Positions 1 through 6,433 are shown, numbered from the stretch's first letter. The stretch: 14,264 bases of DNA from CABRXV01 sp900754955 (GCA_902475005.1 CABRXV010000050.1:1-14264); one strand, 5' to 3'. The notes: a model not told the origin generated them from the letters alone. A program made the numbers and translations.

Positions 1-1
1 G

Positions 2-2185
2 GCCCGCGCCCTCGTGGGATCGTGCTACCAGGCCCGCGAGGCAACGCGCGGCGCGCTCGACGAGGCGCGCGACGCCGAGCGCTCGCTCGGTGCGCAGATC
101 CAGGCGCTCGAGGAAGTCGACCGCGCGAGCCTGGCAGCCGCGGGTCCGGCGCGCGCTTGGCTTGCCGAGCACAAGGAGGAGCTTGCGGGCGTGCTCGAAC
201 CGCTGTCGCGCGTGGTGCGTGCGGAGGGCGGACGCGAGGCGCTCGTTGAGGCGCTGCTCGGCGCCGACGTGGCGACGCTCATTGTCGAAGACGCTTCGTG
301 CGCCGTTGCGGTGGCGGAGGCGCTGCGCGCCGCCGAGCAGGACGGCGAGGTGTCGCTGCTGCTCAAGGAGGGGCGCGCCGGTGCAGCGGCGAAGGCGGCG
401 GGTTATCCCGCTGGGGCGCCGGGAAGCCCGCTCATCGACGATCTTGCGTATCCTTCATGGGCGCAGGCGGCGGTTTCCGCGCTGCTCGGCGATGTCGTGG
501 TGTGCGATACGCTTGCCGAGGCGCTCGAGGCGCATGCCTCCGATACGCGCGGGCTGCGTTTCGCCGCGCTCGACGGATCGCTCGTGTGGCCCTCGGGCAA
601 GGTATCGCTCGGCAGCGCCGTCGCCGAGGACGCCGAGGGCGTGCTCGCGCGCGTGCGCCGCATGGACGAGCTCAAGACGGGTCTTGCCGAGGCGGGGGAG
701 GTGACGCGCCGCGCTCAGGCCGAGGCGTCCGAGGCCGACGAGGCGCTGCGCCGCGCGCAGTCGTCGAGTCTGGAGCTGAGCCAGAAGCTCGCCACGCTGC
801 GCGGCAACGCCGAGGCGGCGCGTGCGAACGCCACGCGTGCCGAGGAGAAGCTCGCCGCCGTGCGCCGCGAGCTCGAGGGCGTGGAGCGCCAGCGTGCCGA
901 GGCCGAGGCGACCATCGCCGATGCGCGCCCGAACGTGGAGGGCTACGAGCGCGAGGCCGCCGAGCTCGAGCGTCAGCTCGAGGACGCGAAGGCGCGTCAG
1001 GAAGAGATCCAAGCATCGCTCGCGCCGCTGCGCCGCGAGGCGCACCGCCTTTCCGACGAGCTCGCCGAAGCGAAGCTCGAAGCAGCGAAGCTTGCCGAGC
1101 GCGATACGTACGCCGAACGCGTGCGCGAGGCGCGCAGGCGCGATCTCGAACAGATTGAGCAGCAGGCGGCCGAGGCGGCCGACCTGCTCGTGGTGAAGAA
1201 GGTGTCGGCAGCCCGCCTTGAGCCGCTGCTCGCCGTATTCGACGAGCTTGCCGCATCGGCGCGCCGTTGGACGCGCGATCTCGAGGACCGCGCGGCGGCG
1301 GCGCAGAACTCGTCGACGGGGCTGCACAATCAGGTGACGGAAGCGCGCGCGAAGGCGCGTGCGGCCCATGATGCCTACGACGTCGTGAACGAGAAGCTCA
1401 GCGCGGCGCGCGTCGACAAGGGCCGTCTCGAGCTTCAGGTCGAAGCGGCCGTCTCGGCGATCGTTGACGACTGCGGGCATCCGCTCGAGAGCGCGCTCGC
1501 CCTGCCCGAGCTCGAAAACCGCCCCGAACTTGAGGAGGCGGCGTTCCGGCTCAATCGCCGCATCGCCAATCTCGGCACCATCAACCCTGACGCCGCCGAG
1601 GAGTACGACGAGCTCAAGAGCCGCTACGACTACCTGGCGGGTCAGCTCGCCGATCTCGATTCGGCGCGCAAGTCGCTCGCGAAGATCAACCGCGTGATCG
1701 ATTCGCGCATGCGCGATGACTTCGTGAACACGTTCGAGCAGGTCAACGGCTACTTCCAGGAAATCTTCGCGACGCTGTTCCCGGGTGGCTCGGCCAATCT
1801 CACCCTCGTGGATCCCGACGACCTCGAGAACACGGGCGTGGAGGTGAACGCGCAGCCAGCGGGCAAGCGCATCACCAAGATGATGCTCATGTCGGGCGGT
1901 GACTTGTCGCTCACGGCGCTCGCGCTTCTGTTCGCGGTGTATCGCACGCGCTCGACGCCGTTCTACATTCTCGACGAGGTGGAGGCGGCGCTCGACGATA
2001 CGAATCTGCGCCGTCTCGTCTCCTACATCGATCAGCTGCGTCACTCAACGCAGCTGATCATGATCACGCACCAGCGCCGCACCATGGAGATGGCCGACGT
2101 GCTCTTCGGCGTGTCCATGCAGGCCGACGGCGTTACCAAGGTGATCAGCCAGAAGCTCGAGCACGCACTGCAGCATGCGGAGTAG
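2..2185 (+). CDS. smc: Chromosome segregation ATPase SMC, C-terminal part (5' end outside window)
   Basis: This is the reading frame of a structural-maintenance-of-chromosomes condensin, entering from the left edge; 727 residues are visible, so roughly the first 450 of a usual ~1180-residue SMC (Walker A and first coiled-coil arm) are missing. The hinge domain comes first (about residues 50-210, containing GADVATLIVED and FAALDGSLVWPSGKVSLG). A long Ala/Glu/Arg heptad coiled coil follows to about residue 560, then the ATPase head. The head has the signature loop MSGGDLSLTALALLFAV (codons near 1885-1940), Walker B and D-loop FYILDEVEAALDDTN, the switch histidine in MITHQRRTMEMADVLFGV, and the usual SMC end GVTKVISQKL. 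The protein acts on the nucleoid with ScpA/ScpB. The signature reads SGGDLSL where most bacterial SMCs have SGGEKAL. The gene is usually next to ftsY; here an accessory block separates them. Confidence 0.97.
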   Translation, partial: ARALVGSCYQAREATRGALDEARDAERSLGAQIQALEEVDRASLAAAGPARAWLAEHKEELAGVLEPLSRVVRAEGGREALVEALLGADVATLIVEDASCAVAVAEALRAAEQDGEVSLLLKEGRAGAAAKAAGYPAGAPGSPLIDDLAYPSWAQAAVSALLGDVVVCDTLAEALEAHASDTRGLRFAALDGSLVWPSGKVSLGSAVAEDAEGVLARVRRMDELKTGLAEAGEVTRRAQAEASEADEALRRAQSSSLELSQKLATLRGNAEAARANATRAEEKLAAVRRELEGVERQRAEAEATIADARPNVEGYEREAAELERQLEDAKARQEEIQASLAPLRREAHRLSDELAEAKLEAAKLAERDTYAERVREARRRDLEQIEQQAAEAADLLVVKKVSAARLEPLLAVFDELAASARRWTRDLEDRAAAAQNSSTGLHNQVTEARAKARAAHDAYDVVNEKLSAARVDKGRLELQVEAAVSAIVDDCGHPLESALALPELENRPELEEAAFRLNRRIANLGTINPDAAEEYDELKSRYDYLAGQLADLDSARKSLAKINRVIDSRMRDDFVNTFEQVNGYFQEIFATLFPGGSANLTLVDPDDLENTGVEVNAQPAGKRITKMMLMSGGDLSLTALALLFAVYRTRSTPFYILDEVEAALDDTNLRRLVSYIDQLRHSTQLIMITHQRRTMEMADVLFGVSMQADGVTKVISQKLEHALQHAE

Positions 2186-2191
2186 GAGGCA

Positions 2192-2221
2192 TCTCCGCCG
2201 TCGCTCATGCAACGGCGGAGA
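2192..2221 (+). terminator. Hairpin after smc
   Basis: A perfect 10-bp stem (2192-2201 with 2212-2221, TCTCCGCCGT/ACGGCGGAGA) with a 10-nt loop begins 6 nt after the smc stop codon. No T-run follows, so it may be a weak or factor-assisted terminator or an mRNA 3'-end stabiliser. Its position directly behind smc supports an operon end here. Confidence 0.5.
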
Positions 2222-2251
2222 CGCTCGACGCTGCGAGGCGCCGCGGCATCG

Positions 2252-2291
2252 AATCTTGTGGCTCCGAGCCTTCCAGGTTCGAAGGAAGATT
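2252..2291. repeat. Nested inverted repeats between smc and the membrane-protein gene
   Basis: AATCTT (2252-2257) pairs with AAGATT (2286-2291) and encloses two smaller inverted repeats: GGCTC/GAGCC (2260-2270) and CCTTC/GAAGG (2269-2273 with 2281-2285). This could fold into a branched structure on either strand and may end the minus-strand transcript arriving from 2363. There is no U-tract. The function is unknown. Confidence 0.3.
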
Positions 2292-2362
2292 GCATTGTTC
2301 GCCCTTTTGTAAAACCACAAGCAGGTCTCGTAAGTGAAGTTGACCGGCTCGCTTGGTCTGTT

Positions 2363-2785
2363 TTAAAGCTCGCTGTTTCTGCCGCCTATAAAGGAACGGC
2401 GCAGCCAGGCATAGGCTATCGCACCACCGATATAGCAGATGCAATCTATGGGGTCTCCGACGCTCCAGGGCACTATCGCCGGAGCGGCGATCTCCCATGT
2501 GAAACAACACGCAAGGCTGAGCGCCAAAACGCTCCGAAGACTTGCGATCCTCCACCTGCTTTTCGCGAGGAGACAAAGCGTGTTTGCATACGCTGGGAAC
2601 AGCACCCCCGCGCAGGCATCATTCAGATGGTTCTTCGCAATTTGGTAGGGAAGAACCACGTCAAAGAAAGGGGTGAACCTGTTTACGGTATAAATGGCGA
2701 GCATGGAGGCGATGATCGCTGTTTCAAATGCCCACTCTTTGTTCGATTTGGTTATACGACCATGAACAAAAGCAGTCCGAAGCAT
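2363..2785 (-). CDS. Small four-TM membrane protein of unknown function
   Basis: This 140-residue reading frame has four hydrophobic stretches: about residues 20-41 (FETAIIASMLAIYTVNRF), 55-74 (NDACAGVLFPAYANTLCLLA), 82-103 (LALSLACCFTWEIAAP) and 110-131 (DPIDCICYIGGAIAYAWLRR). The pattern of an early NRF, then NHLND, WE..AP and DP.D...Y..G resembles small uncharacterised integral membrane proteins found in Firmicutes and Actinobacteria. I recognise the style but no named family. The start is uncertain: ATG at 2785 is the last ATG before TM1, has only a weak Shine-Dalgarno, and lies inside the 27-codon frame described separately. The frame is open further upstream (to 2935) but that part overlaps the lipoprotein gene and does not look like protein. 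Codon use is much more AT-rich than in the housekeeping neighbours. It probably belongs to a minus-strand operon with the lipoprotein gene. Confidence 0.7.
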   Translation of the reverse strand: MLRTAFVHGRITKSNKEWAFETAIIASMLAIYTVNRFTPFFDVVLPYQIAKNHLNDACAGVLFPAYANTLCLLAKSRWRIASLRSVLALSLACCFTWEIAAPAIVPWSVGDPIDCICYIGGAIAYAWLRRSFIGGRNSEL

Positions 2786-2835
2786 ATTCCAACCGCAATG
2801 ATCATCACCATTCCGCAACCGCTCTGATTCTTCAT
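2752..2835 (-). CDS. Candidate 27-residue single-TM microprotein
   Basis: Immediately after the lipoprotein stop (2847-2845) is a purine-rich ribosome-binding sequence (GGGGAAAGAG) and an ATG at 2835. The frame encodes a short polar start (MKNQSGCG), about 19 very hydrophobic residues (MVMIIAVGICFGLLLFMVV), and a stop. The spacing and single clean TM segment suggest a real small membrane peptide or leader. Its 3' end overlaps by 34 nt, in another frame, the best start of the four-TM protein, so it could couple translation of that gene. It could instead be the original N-terminus of the downstream gene separated by a frameshift, or chance. Confidence 0.45.
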   Translation of the reverse strand: MKNQSGCGMVMIIAVGICFGLLLFMVV

Positions 2836-2844
2836 CTCTTTCCC

Positions 2845-3300
2845 CTATTCGAAGTCTTCCCATGACTCGCCGCTGTCGGTGGAGATTATGTCCAACTCTC
2901 CATCGCCGTCGGTGTCCCGTGCGACCATGCCCCATCCGTCGGTTATCTCAGCCGATCCGTCGTCGTATTCCATATACGACCATCCATCGGGGTCAGTATG
3001 GGCGTAGGTTTGGTTGCGGTCGGGTGATGTACCGCCAGAAGACGATGGGGAGTAGCTGTATCCATCATCGTCATCGTCGTAAGACTTGTGCGGACTGCTT
3101 GAGCTGGATGGTTTTGAGGTAGAGGAGCTGTTCGAATCATTCGCAGAGTTCGAAGTCGTTGTCGTCGATTCCTTTTCCTGCTCTATCGAGTCCGAGCTTC
3201 CATCGTTGCTTTCAACGGTGGGTGTCGAAGAGCATCCTATCAGTGTCAAGCTGAGGGCGGCAGACGTGGCGAGCGCGCCTATTGTTTTCAACTGCAGCAT
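2845..3300 (-). CDS. Putative lipoprotein with Ser/Asp-rich linker and EF-hand-like loop
   Basis: The protein is 151 residues. The N-terminus is a lipoprotein signal: Lys5, a hydrophobic core, and a lipobox ending LTLIGC with the lipidated Cys at 23. A low-complexity Ser/Thr/Asn/Asp linker (residues ~24-90, including DDDDD) tethers a small acidic C-terminal domain. That domain holds PDGWSYMEYDDGSAEITDGWG and a calcium-binding-type loop, DTDGDGELD. It is predicted to be anchored on the outer face of the membrane. The ATG at 3300 is preferred because AGGAAGG lies 8 nt before it; an in-frame TTG at 3306 would put that Shine-Dalgarno only 2 nt away. I do not recognise a named family for the C-terminal domain. 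It is probably the first gene of the minus-strand group with the microprotein and the membrane protein. Confidence 0.82.
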   Translation of the reverse strand: MLQLKTIGALATSAALSLTLIGCSSTPTVESNDGSSDSIEQEKESTTTTSNSANDSNSSSTSKPSSSSSPHKSYDDDDDGYSYSPSSSGGTSPDRNQTYAHTDPDGWSYMEYDDGSAEITDGWGMVARDTDGDGELDIISTDSGESWEDFE

Positions 3301-3361
3301 GATCAAATCCTTCCTCTCAAATTACGCTATATCCAAATTCTCCCATCTGATCTGCGGATTT

Positions 3362-3373
3362 TGTTGCGCAACA
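3362..3373. promoter_or_regulatory. 12-bp palindrome upstream of the lipoprotein gene
   Basis: TGTTGCGCAACA is a perfect palindrome about 60 bp upstream of the lipoprotein start, the right distance for an operator. The minus strand between them is AT-rich and contains GGATATAGC, a poor -10-like element. There is no direct evidence of binding. Confidence 0.3.
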
Positions 3374-3537
3374 TTTCGCACGAGTCCCGTTGTGCGAGGG
3401 GAAGTGCGCAAGTGCTCGCGTGTTCTTTGGGTGCTTGCTGCGATCTGGTTGGGTGAGAAAAACGCTGGGAGGAGTGACGGACATGCTGCGGTGCGATGCG
3501 GTAGGCTAAGTGTCGCCATTTCTCGTCTGCAGAGCAG

Positions 3538-3592
3538 TTACGGATTATTTCCATGTTAAAATCCGTATTAAATTTATTTTTAAATACGGATT
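3538..3592 (+). promoter_or_regulatory. Promoter/operator region of the toxin-antitoxin operon, three CGGATT-type boxes
   Basis: Three copies of one element occur: TTACGGATT (3538-3546), AATCCGTATT (3560-3569) and its inverted copy AATACGGATT (3583-3592). The last two form a 10-bp inverted repeat around a 13-bp AT-only spacer, ending 10 bp before the antitoxin start and covering likely -10 elements (such as TTAAAAT at 3556-3562). This is the usual layout for autorepression by an antitoxin or toxin-antitoxin complex. The protein bound is inferred. Confidence 0.6.
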
Positions 3593-3602
3593 GGAGGGCA
3601 GC

Positions 3603-3968
3603 ATGGTCTCTCTCGTCGCAGATAAGCTGGTGTTCGGCAGGGATCAGGTGGTGACCGCCACGCAAGCAGGCAAGAACTTCGGCGAAATGCGTCGTCGCGC
3701 GCGCAAGGCCCCGCTGTTCGTTTCCGACAGGAACGACGGCATCGACACGGTGATCGTCTCGTTCGACGACTTCGAGGAGATGGCCCTTGAGATCGAGCGC
3801 TTGCGTGAGGAGAACCTGCGGTCCATCGCAGTTTCCCGCATTGCAGCGGCGGACGCCGATGCGGACCACAGACCCCTGTTCATTGAGGAGGCCCTCGGGG
3901 CCGAGGAGGCGACCAGGATCTGCTCCCTCGACACCGACTCGGTTTCCGATTCGGAGCTCTTCGAGTGA
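3603..3968 (+). CDS. Type II antitoxin, Phd/YefM-like
   Basis: This 121-residue protein precedes, and overlaps by 4 nt, a RelE-like toxin. Residues 16-60 fit the Phd/YefM DNA-binding fold: VVTATQAGKNFGEMRRRARK, a strand with APLFVSDRNDGIDTVIVSF, and the end DDFEEM. An acidic helix follows (EIERLREEN, 63-71), then an Asp/Glu-rich C-terminal tail to residue 121 that would be expected to wrap and neutralise the toxin. It is longer than the usual ~80-90 residue Phd/YefM proteins because of that tail. The ATG at 3603 is preceded by GGAGGG at a normal distance; the frame extends upstream to 3510 but that part runs through the operator. It is expected to repress its own promoter through the inverted repeat just upstream. 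The family call rests on sequence pattern only. Confidence 0.78.
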   Translation: MVSLVADKLVFGRDQVVTATQAGKNFGEMRRRARKAPLFVSDRNDGIDTVIVSFDDFEEMALEIERLREENLRSIAVSRIAAADADADHRPLFIEEALGAEEATRICSLDTDSVSDSELFE

Positions 3969-4273
3969 GCGCTCCGAGATTTCGCATCGCATTCATCGAT
4001 CGTGACGCGCTCAAGGAGTACCAGGGGCTTGACGGATCGGTGAAGAGCTTCGTAGACAACGGCCTCGCGCGCCTCGCGAGGCGGGCAGATGAAATAGGCA
4101 AGCCCCTCGGCGGCCCCCTTGCCGGCTGCAAGGAGCTGAAGTTCCGCTCGGCCGGCATACGGGTGATCTTCAGGCTCGTCGGCGACGCTGTGGAGATCGT
4201 CGAAATCGTTGCTATCGGCGCACGCGCCGGGGGCAAGGTGTTCGATGACGCCGTAAAGCGGATCGGTCGATAA
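3965..4273 (+). CDS. Type II toxin, RelE/ParE superfamily
   Basis: This 102-residue protein has the RelE/ParE pattern: an N-terminal strand (RFRIAFIDRDALKEY), two helices ending in LARRADEIGKPLGGPLAGCKELKF, then RSAGIRVIFRLVGDAVEIVEIVAIGARAGGKVF in pieces matching the central beta-sheet, and a last helix DDAVKRI. RelE members cleave mRNA on the ribosome; ParE members poison gyrase. The basic Arg61, Arg66 and Arg70 and the AIGAR segment favour the RelE side. The position of the catalytic Tyr of E. coli RelE appears to be Phe93 here (tentative alignment). Translation starts at a GTG overlapping the antitoxin stop (GTGA), with GGAG eight nt upstream, so the two are translationally coupled. Confidence 0.8.
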   Translation: MSAPRFRIAFIDRDALKEYQGLDGSVKSFVDNGLARLARRADEIGKPLGGPLAGCKELKFRSAGIRVIFRLVGDAVEIVEIVAIGARAGGKVFDDAVKRIGR

Positions 4274-4298
4274 GCCGACGAACCGAAGTGGTTTCGGC
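4274..4298 (+). terminator. Hairpin after the toxin gene
   Basis: GCCGA-cg-AACC (4274-4284) can pair with GGTTTCGGC (4290-4298), forming a 9-bp stem with a small bulge and a 5-nt loop directly after the toxin stop codon. There is no T-run. It is a possible transcript end for the toxin-antitoxin operon. Confidence 0.35.
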
Positions 4299-4403
4299 GG
4301 AGAAGTGCGCTTTGGTAGAGCAACGATAATCGAGCTTGGGGCAGCATCTCAGGGAGCTGCACGCGTCTGGGTGCGAAGCGGGACGGCGCCGCTTCTCCTT
4401 TGG

Positions 4404-4462
4404 TGACAAATGACCTGTCCGCTTGTCATCGGGCGGCGCGTTCCGGGCACTTGTTTTACAAT
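4404..4462 (+). promoter_or_regulatory. Candidate promoter/operator region of ftsY
   Basis: A TACAAT -10-like hexamer lies at 4457-4462, about 40 bp before the ftsY start, in a local AT-rich patch; no good -35 sits 16-18 bp upstream. Further up, TGACAA (4404-4409) and TTGTCA (4423-4428) form an inverted repeat with a 13-bp spacer that could be an operator. Both are sequence-pattern calls only. Confidence 0.4.
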
Positions 4463-4504
4463 ACGTGCTGCACATCTGTTTCTTCTGCATGTTAGGACTC
4501 TCAT

Positions 4505-5902
4505 ATGGGATTTTTCGAGCGCATCAGTGCGGGGCTCTCGCGTTCGCGTGACAAGTTCAAGGAGTCGATGAACGTCCTGCTCGACCGCGGGCCCGACCTC
4601 GACGAGGACTTTTGGGACGGTCTTGAGGAGACGCTCATCCTGAGCGACGTCGGCGGTGCAGCGGCGGACGACATCGTGGAGCGTCTGCGCGATCAGGCGC
4701 GCCGCCAGGCGCTTCCCGACGCGTATGCGGTGCTCGATCTGCTGCGCGACCACATCGCCGACACGTTCACGCCGGGCGGTGAGGACATCTTCGGCGGCGA
4801 CGAGTCGCTCGTGCTCTTCGTGGGCATTAACGGCACGGGCAAGACCACCACGGTCGGCAAGATCGCCAAGGAAGCCACCGAGGCGGGTCGCAAGGTGATC
4901 CTCGGTTCGGCTGACACGTTCCGCGCTGCCGCTATCGAGCAGCTCGAGGTGTGGGCGCGCCGCGCAAACGTCGAGATGGTCACGCGCGAACGCGGCAGCG
5001 ACCCGGCGAGCGTGTGTTACGACACGATCGAGCGCGCCGAGGCCGCAGGCTCCGACCTCGTGCTCATCGACACGGCGGGCCGTCTTCACACCTCGGCCGA
5101 CCTCATGCGCGAGCTCGAGAAAGTCGTGAACGTGGTGCGCAAGCGCTCGAAGATGCCCGTGTACACCGTGCTCGTCATCGACGCGACCACGGGGCAGAAC
5201 GGCTTGCAGCAGGCGCGCGAGTTCAACCGCGCGCTGCATCTCGACGGTCTCATCGTCACGAAGCTCGACGGCACGGCGAAGGGCGGCATCGCGCTGGCGG
5301 TGTCGCACGAGCTGGGACTGCCCATCGTCAAGATCGGCGTGGGCGAGGGCATCGACGATCTGCGCGACTTCGACGCCCAAGATTTCGCCGCCGCGCTCAT
5401 CGGCGACTTCGACGAGCGCTACGACGAAGACGAGGAGGCGCTTGCCGGCCAGAACGCCAAGGAAGCTGCGCTGTCGGCGGGGGAGCGCCGCCGCGACGTG
5501 ATCGAAGGCGCCCCCGCGCTTCCGCGTGCGGTCGAAGCTGCGGCTGGCGAAGCGGAAGCGGATGACGCCGCACCCGCGACGGATGACGAGGCCGATGCGG
5601 AAGAGGCTTCGCAGGATGCCGACGCCACCAGTGCCGCCGATTCTGCTGAAGACTCCGTCGAAGCGCGCGACAGCGATGAGGCTGCCCCGTCCGAGGACGA
5701 CCTCACCGAGCCTGCCGCAGCGACGGAGGCCGCTGACGCTCCCTTCACCGACGACGAGCTCGCTGAGCTCGCCCTCGCCGCGGCGGACAATTCCGCCGAG
5801 TCTGCCGCGGAAACCGATGACGCCGCTGCGCCGGAATCAGCCGAGGCGGAAACCGATGCTGAGCCGAAGCGCAAGAAGCACTTCTGGGAGAAGTGGTGGT
5901 AG
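4505..5902 (+). CDS. ftsY: Signal recognition particle receptor FtsY with C-terminal acidic extension
   Basis: This SRP GTPase docks ribosome-SRP complexes at the membrane. The 465-residue protein has an N domain (1-~95, beginning MGFFERISAGLSRSRDKF) and a G domain with P-loop GINGTGKT (107-114), the I-box region GSADTFRAAAIEQL (134-147), DTAGR (189-193) and TKLDG (252-256). The usual FtsY end, GVGEGIDDLRDFDAQDFAAALIG, closes at about residue 300. Beyond it are about 165 extra residues: an Ala/Asp/Glu-rich low-complexity region to ~453 and a basic-aromatic end, PKRKKHFWEKWW. In E. coli the acidic A domain precedes the NG core; here almost nothing precedes it. AGGA stands 7 nt before the ATG. 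The last codons overlap possible GTG starts of the next gene, so this is probably the first gene of a ftsY-GNAT-ybaK-carbonic anhydrase operon. Confidence 0.97.
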   Translation: MGFFERISAGLSRSRDKFKESMNVLLDRGPDLDEDFWDGLEETLILSDVGGAAADDIVERLRDQARRQALPDAYAVLDLLRDHIADTFTPGGEDIFGGDESLVLFVGINGTGKTTTVGKIAKEATEAGRKVILGSADTFRAAAIEQLEVWARRANVEMVTRERGSDPASVCYDTIERAEAAGSDLVLIDTAGRLHTSADLMRELEKVVNVVRKRSKMPVYTVLVIDATTGQNGLQQAREFNRALHLDGLIVTKLDGTAKGGIALAVSHELGLPIVKIGVGEGIDDLRDFDAQDFAAALIGDFDERYDEDEEALAGQNAKEAALSAGERRRDVIEGAPALPRAVEAAAGEAEADDAAPATDDEADAEEASQDADATSAADSAEDSVEARDSDEAAPSEDDLTEPAAATEAADAPFTDDELAELALAAADNSAESAAETDDAAAPESAEAETDAEPKRKKHFWEKWW

Positions 5903-6432
5903 GCGTGGCCGACGCGATGCGCACGACGCCCGCAGTGCTGGCAGTGCGGGCCTACGAAGCGGCCGACGTGCCGCGCATGCGCGCGATCTGGAACGAGGTT
6001 GTGCGCGCAGGCAACGCGTTTCCCCAGTTCGACGAACTCGCCGACGATACGGAGGCCGCCGCGTTCTTCGCAGGTCAGACGCGCACGGCGGTGGCGGTGT
6101 GCGACGGTGCGGTGGCAGGCCTCTACATCCTCCACCCCAACAACGTGGGCCGCTGCGCGCACGTGGCCAACGCGAGCTACGCGGTTGACGCATCGCGGCG
6201 CGGTGCGGGCGTGGGCCGCGCGCTCGTGTGCGACTCGCTCGCCCATTTGGCGCCCTGCGGCTTCCGCGGCCTGCAGTTCAATGCCGTGGTGGCGAGCAAC
6301 GTCGGCGCCATCCACCTGTACGAGAGCCTCGGGTTCACGCGCATCGGCGTGATTCCGGGCGGTTATCTCAACGCGCAGGGCGTCTACGAGGACATGATCA
6401 TCTTCTATCACGAAGCAGAGGAGTGCGAATAG
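5893..6432 (+). CDS. GNAT-family N-acetyltransferase
   Basis: This is a single GNAT domain of 170-179 residues. The N-terminal helix (VRAYEAADVPRMRAIWNEVV) is followed by strands with AVAVCDGAVAGLYILHPN. Motif A, the acetyl-CoA pyrophosphate loop, is RRGAGVGRALVCDSLAHLA. Motif B is NAVVASNVGAIHLYESLGFTRIGVIPGGY. The region from the HPN to the end recalls acetyltransferases of the yeast Mpr1 type, but the substrate cannot be told from sequence. The start is ambiguous: GTG at 5893 or 5896 overlaps the end of ftsY, and GTG 5905 or ATG 5917 would avoid or shorten that overlap; none has an ideal Shine-Dalgarno. The tight fit behind ftsY implies cotranscription and translational coupling. The ybaK-like gene begins 2 nt after its stop. 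Confidence 0.88.
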   Translation: MVVGVADAMRTTPAVLAVRAYEAADVPRMRAIWNEVVRAGNAFPQFDELADDTEAAAFFAGQTRTAVAVCDGAVAGLYILHPNNVGRCAHVANASYAVDASRRGAGVGRALVCDSLAHLAPCGFRGLQFNAVVASNVGAIHLYESLGFTRIGVIPGGYLNAQGVYEDMIIFYHEAEECE

Positions 6433-6433
6433 C

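Larger units (their letters stand above)
3301..3602. other. Intergenic region between divergent lipoprotein and toxin-antitoxin genes
   Basis: About 300 bp lie between two divergent starts. The left part holds the lipoprotein ribosome-binding site and the 3362-3373 palindrome. The middle (about 3380-3530) shows no convincing gene; its short open frames lack protein-like composition. The right end is strongly AT-rich and contains the inverted-repeat operator candidate of the toxin-antitoxin operon. No tRNA, insertion-sequence end or attachment site is visible. Confidence 0.6.

Noticed and set aside
455..2044. Very long minus-strand open frame opposite smc
   Set aside because: The His/Arg/Leu-rich composition is typical of the antisense of a GC-rich gene, and smc is unambiguous on the plus strand.
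2276..2285. GGTTCGAA resembling a tRNA T-loop, possibly a tRNA remnant or attachment site at the edge of the accessory block
   Set aside because: The flanking bases do not form a T-arm, there is no acceptor stem, anticodon arm or CCA, no second copy was seen at the other boundary, and no integrase is present.
2340..2369. Plus-strand promoter-like TTGACC with a TTTAAA-like box about 16-18 bp downstream
   Set aside because: It points into the 3' end of the minus-strand membrane gene with no plausible plus-strand gene; an antisense RNA cannot be excluded but has no further support.
2207..2827. Long plus-strand open frame (206 residues) opposite the membrane-protein gene
   Set aside because: Its translation is low in hydrophobic pattern and shows no family motifs, while the minus strand has four clear TM segments; it is a shadow frame.
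3483..3509. Eight-codon frame (MLRCDAVG) with a good GGGAGGAG upstream, before the toxin-antitoxin promoter
   Set aside because: It is too short to support, has no associated terminator or repeated regulatory codons, and lies upstream of the likely promoter.
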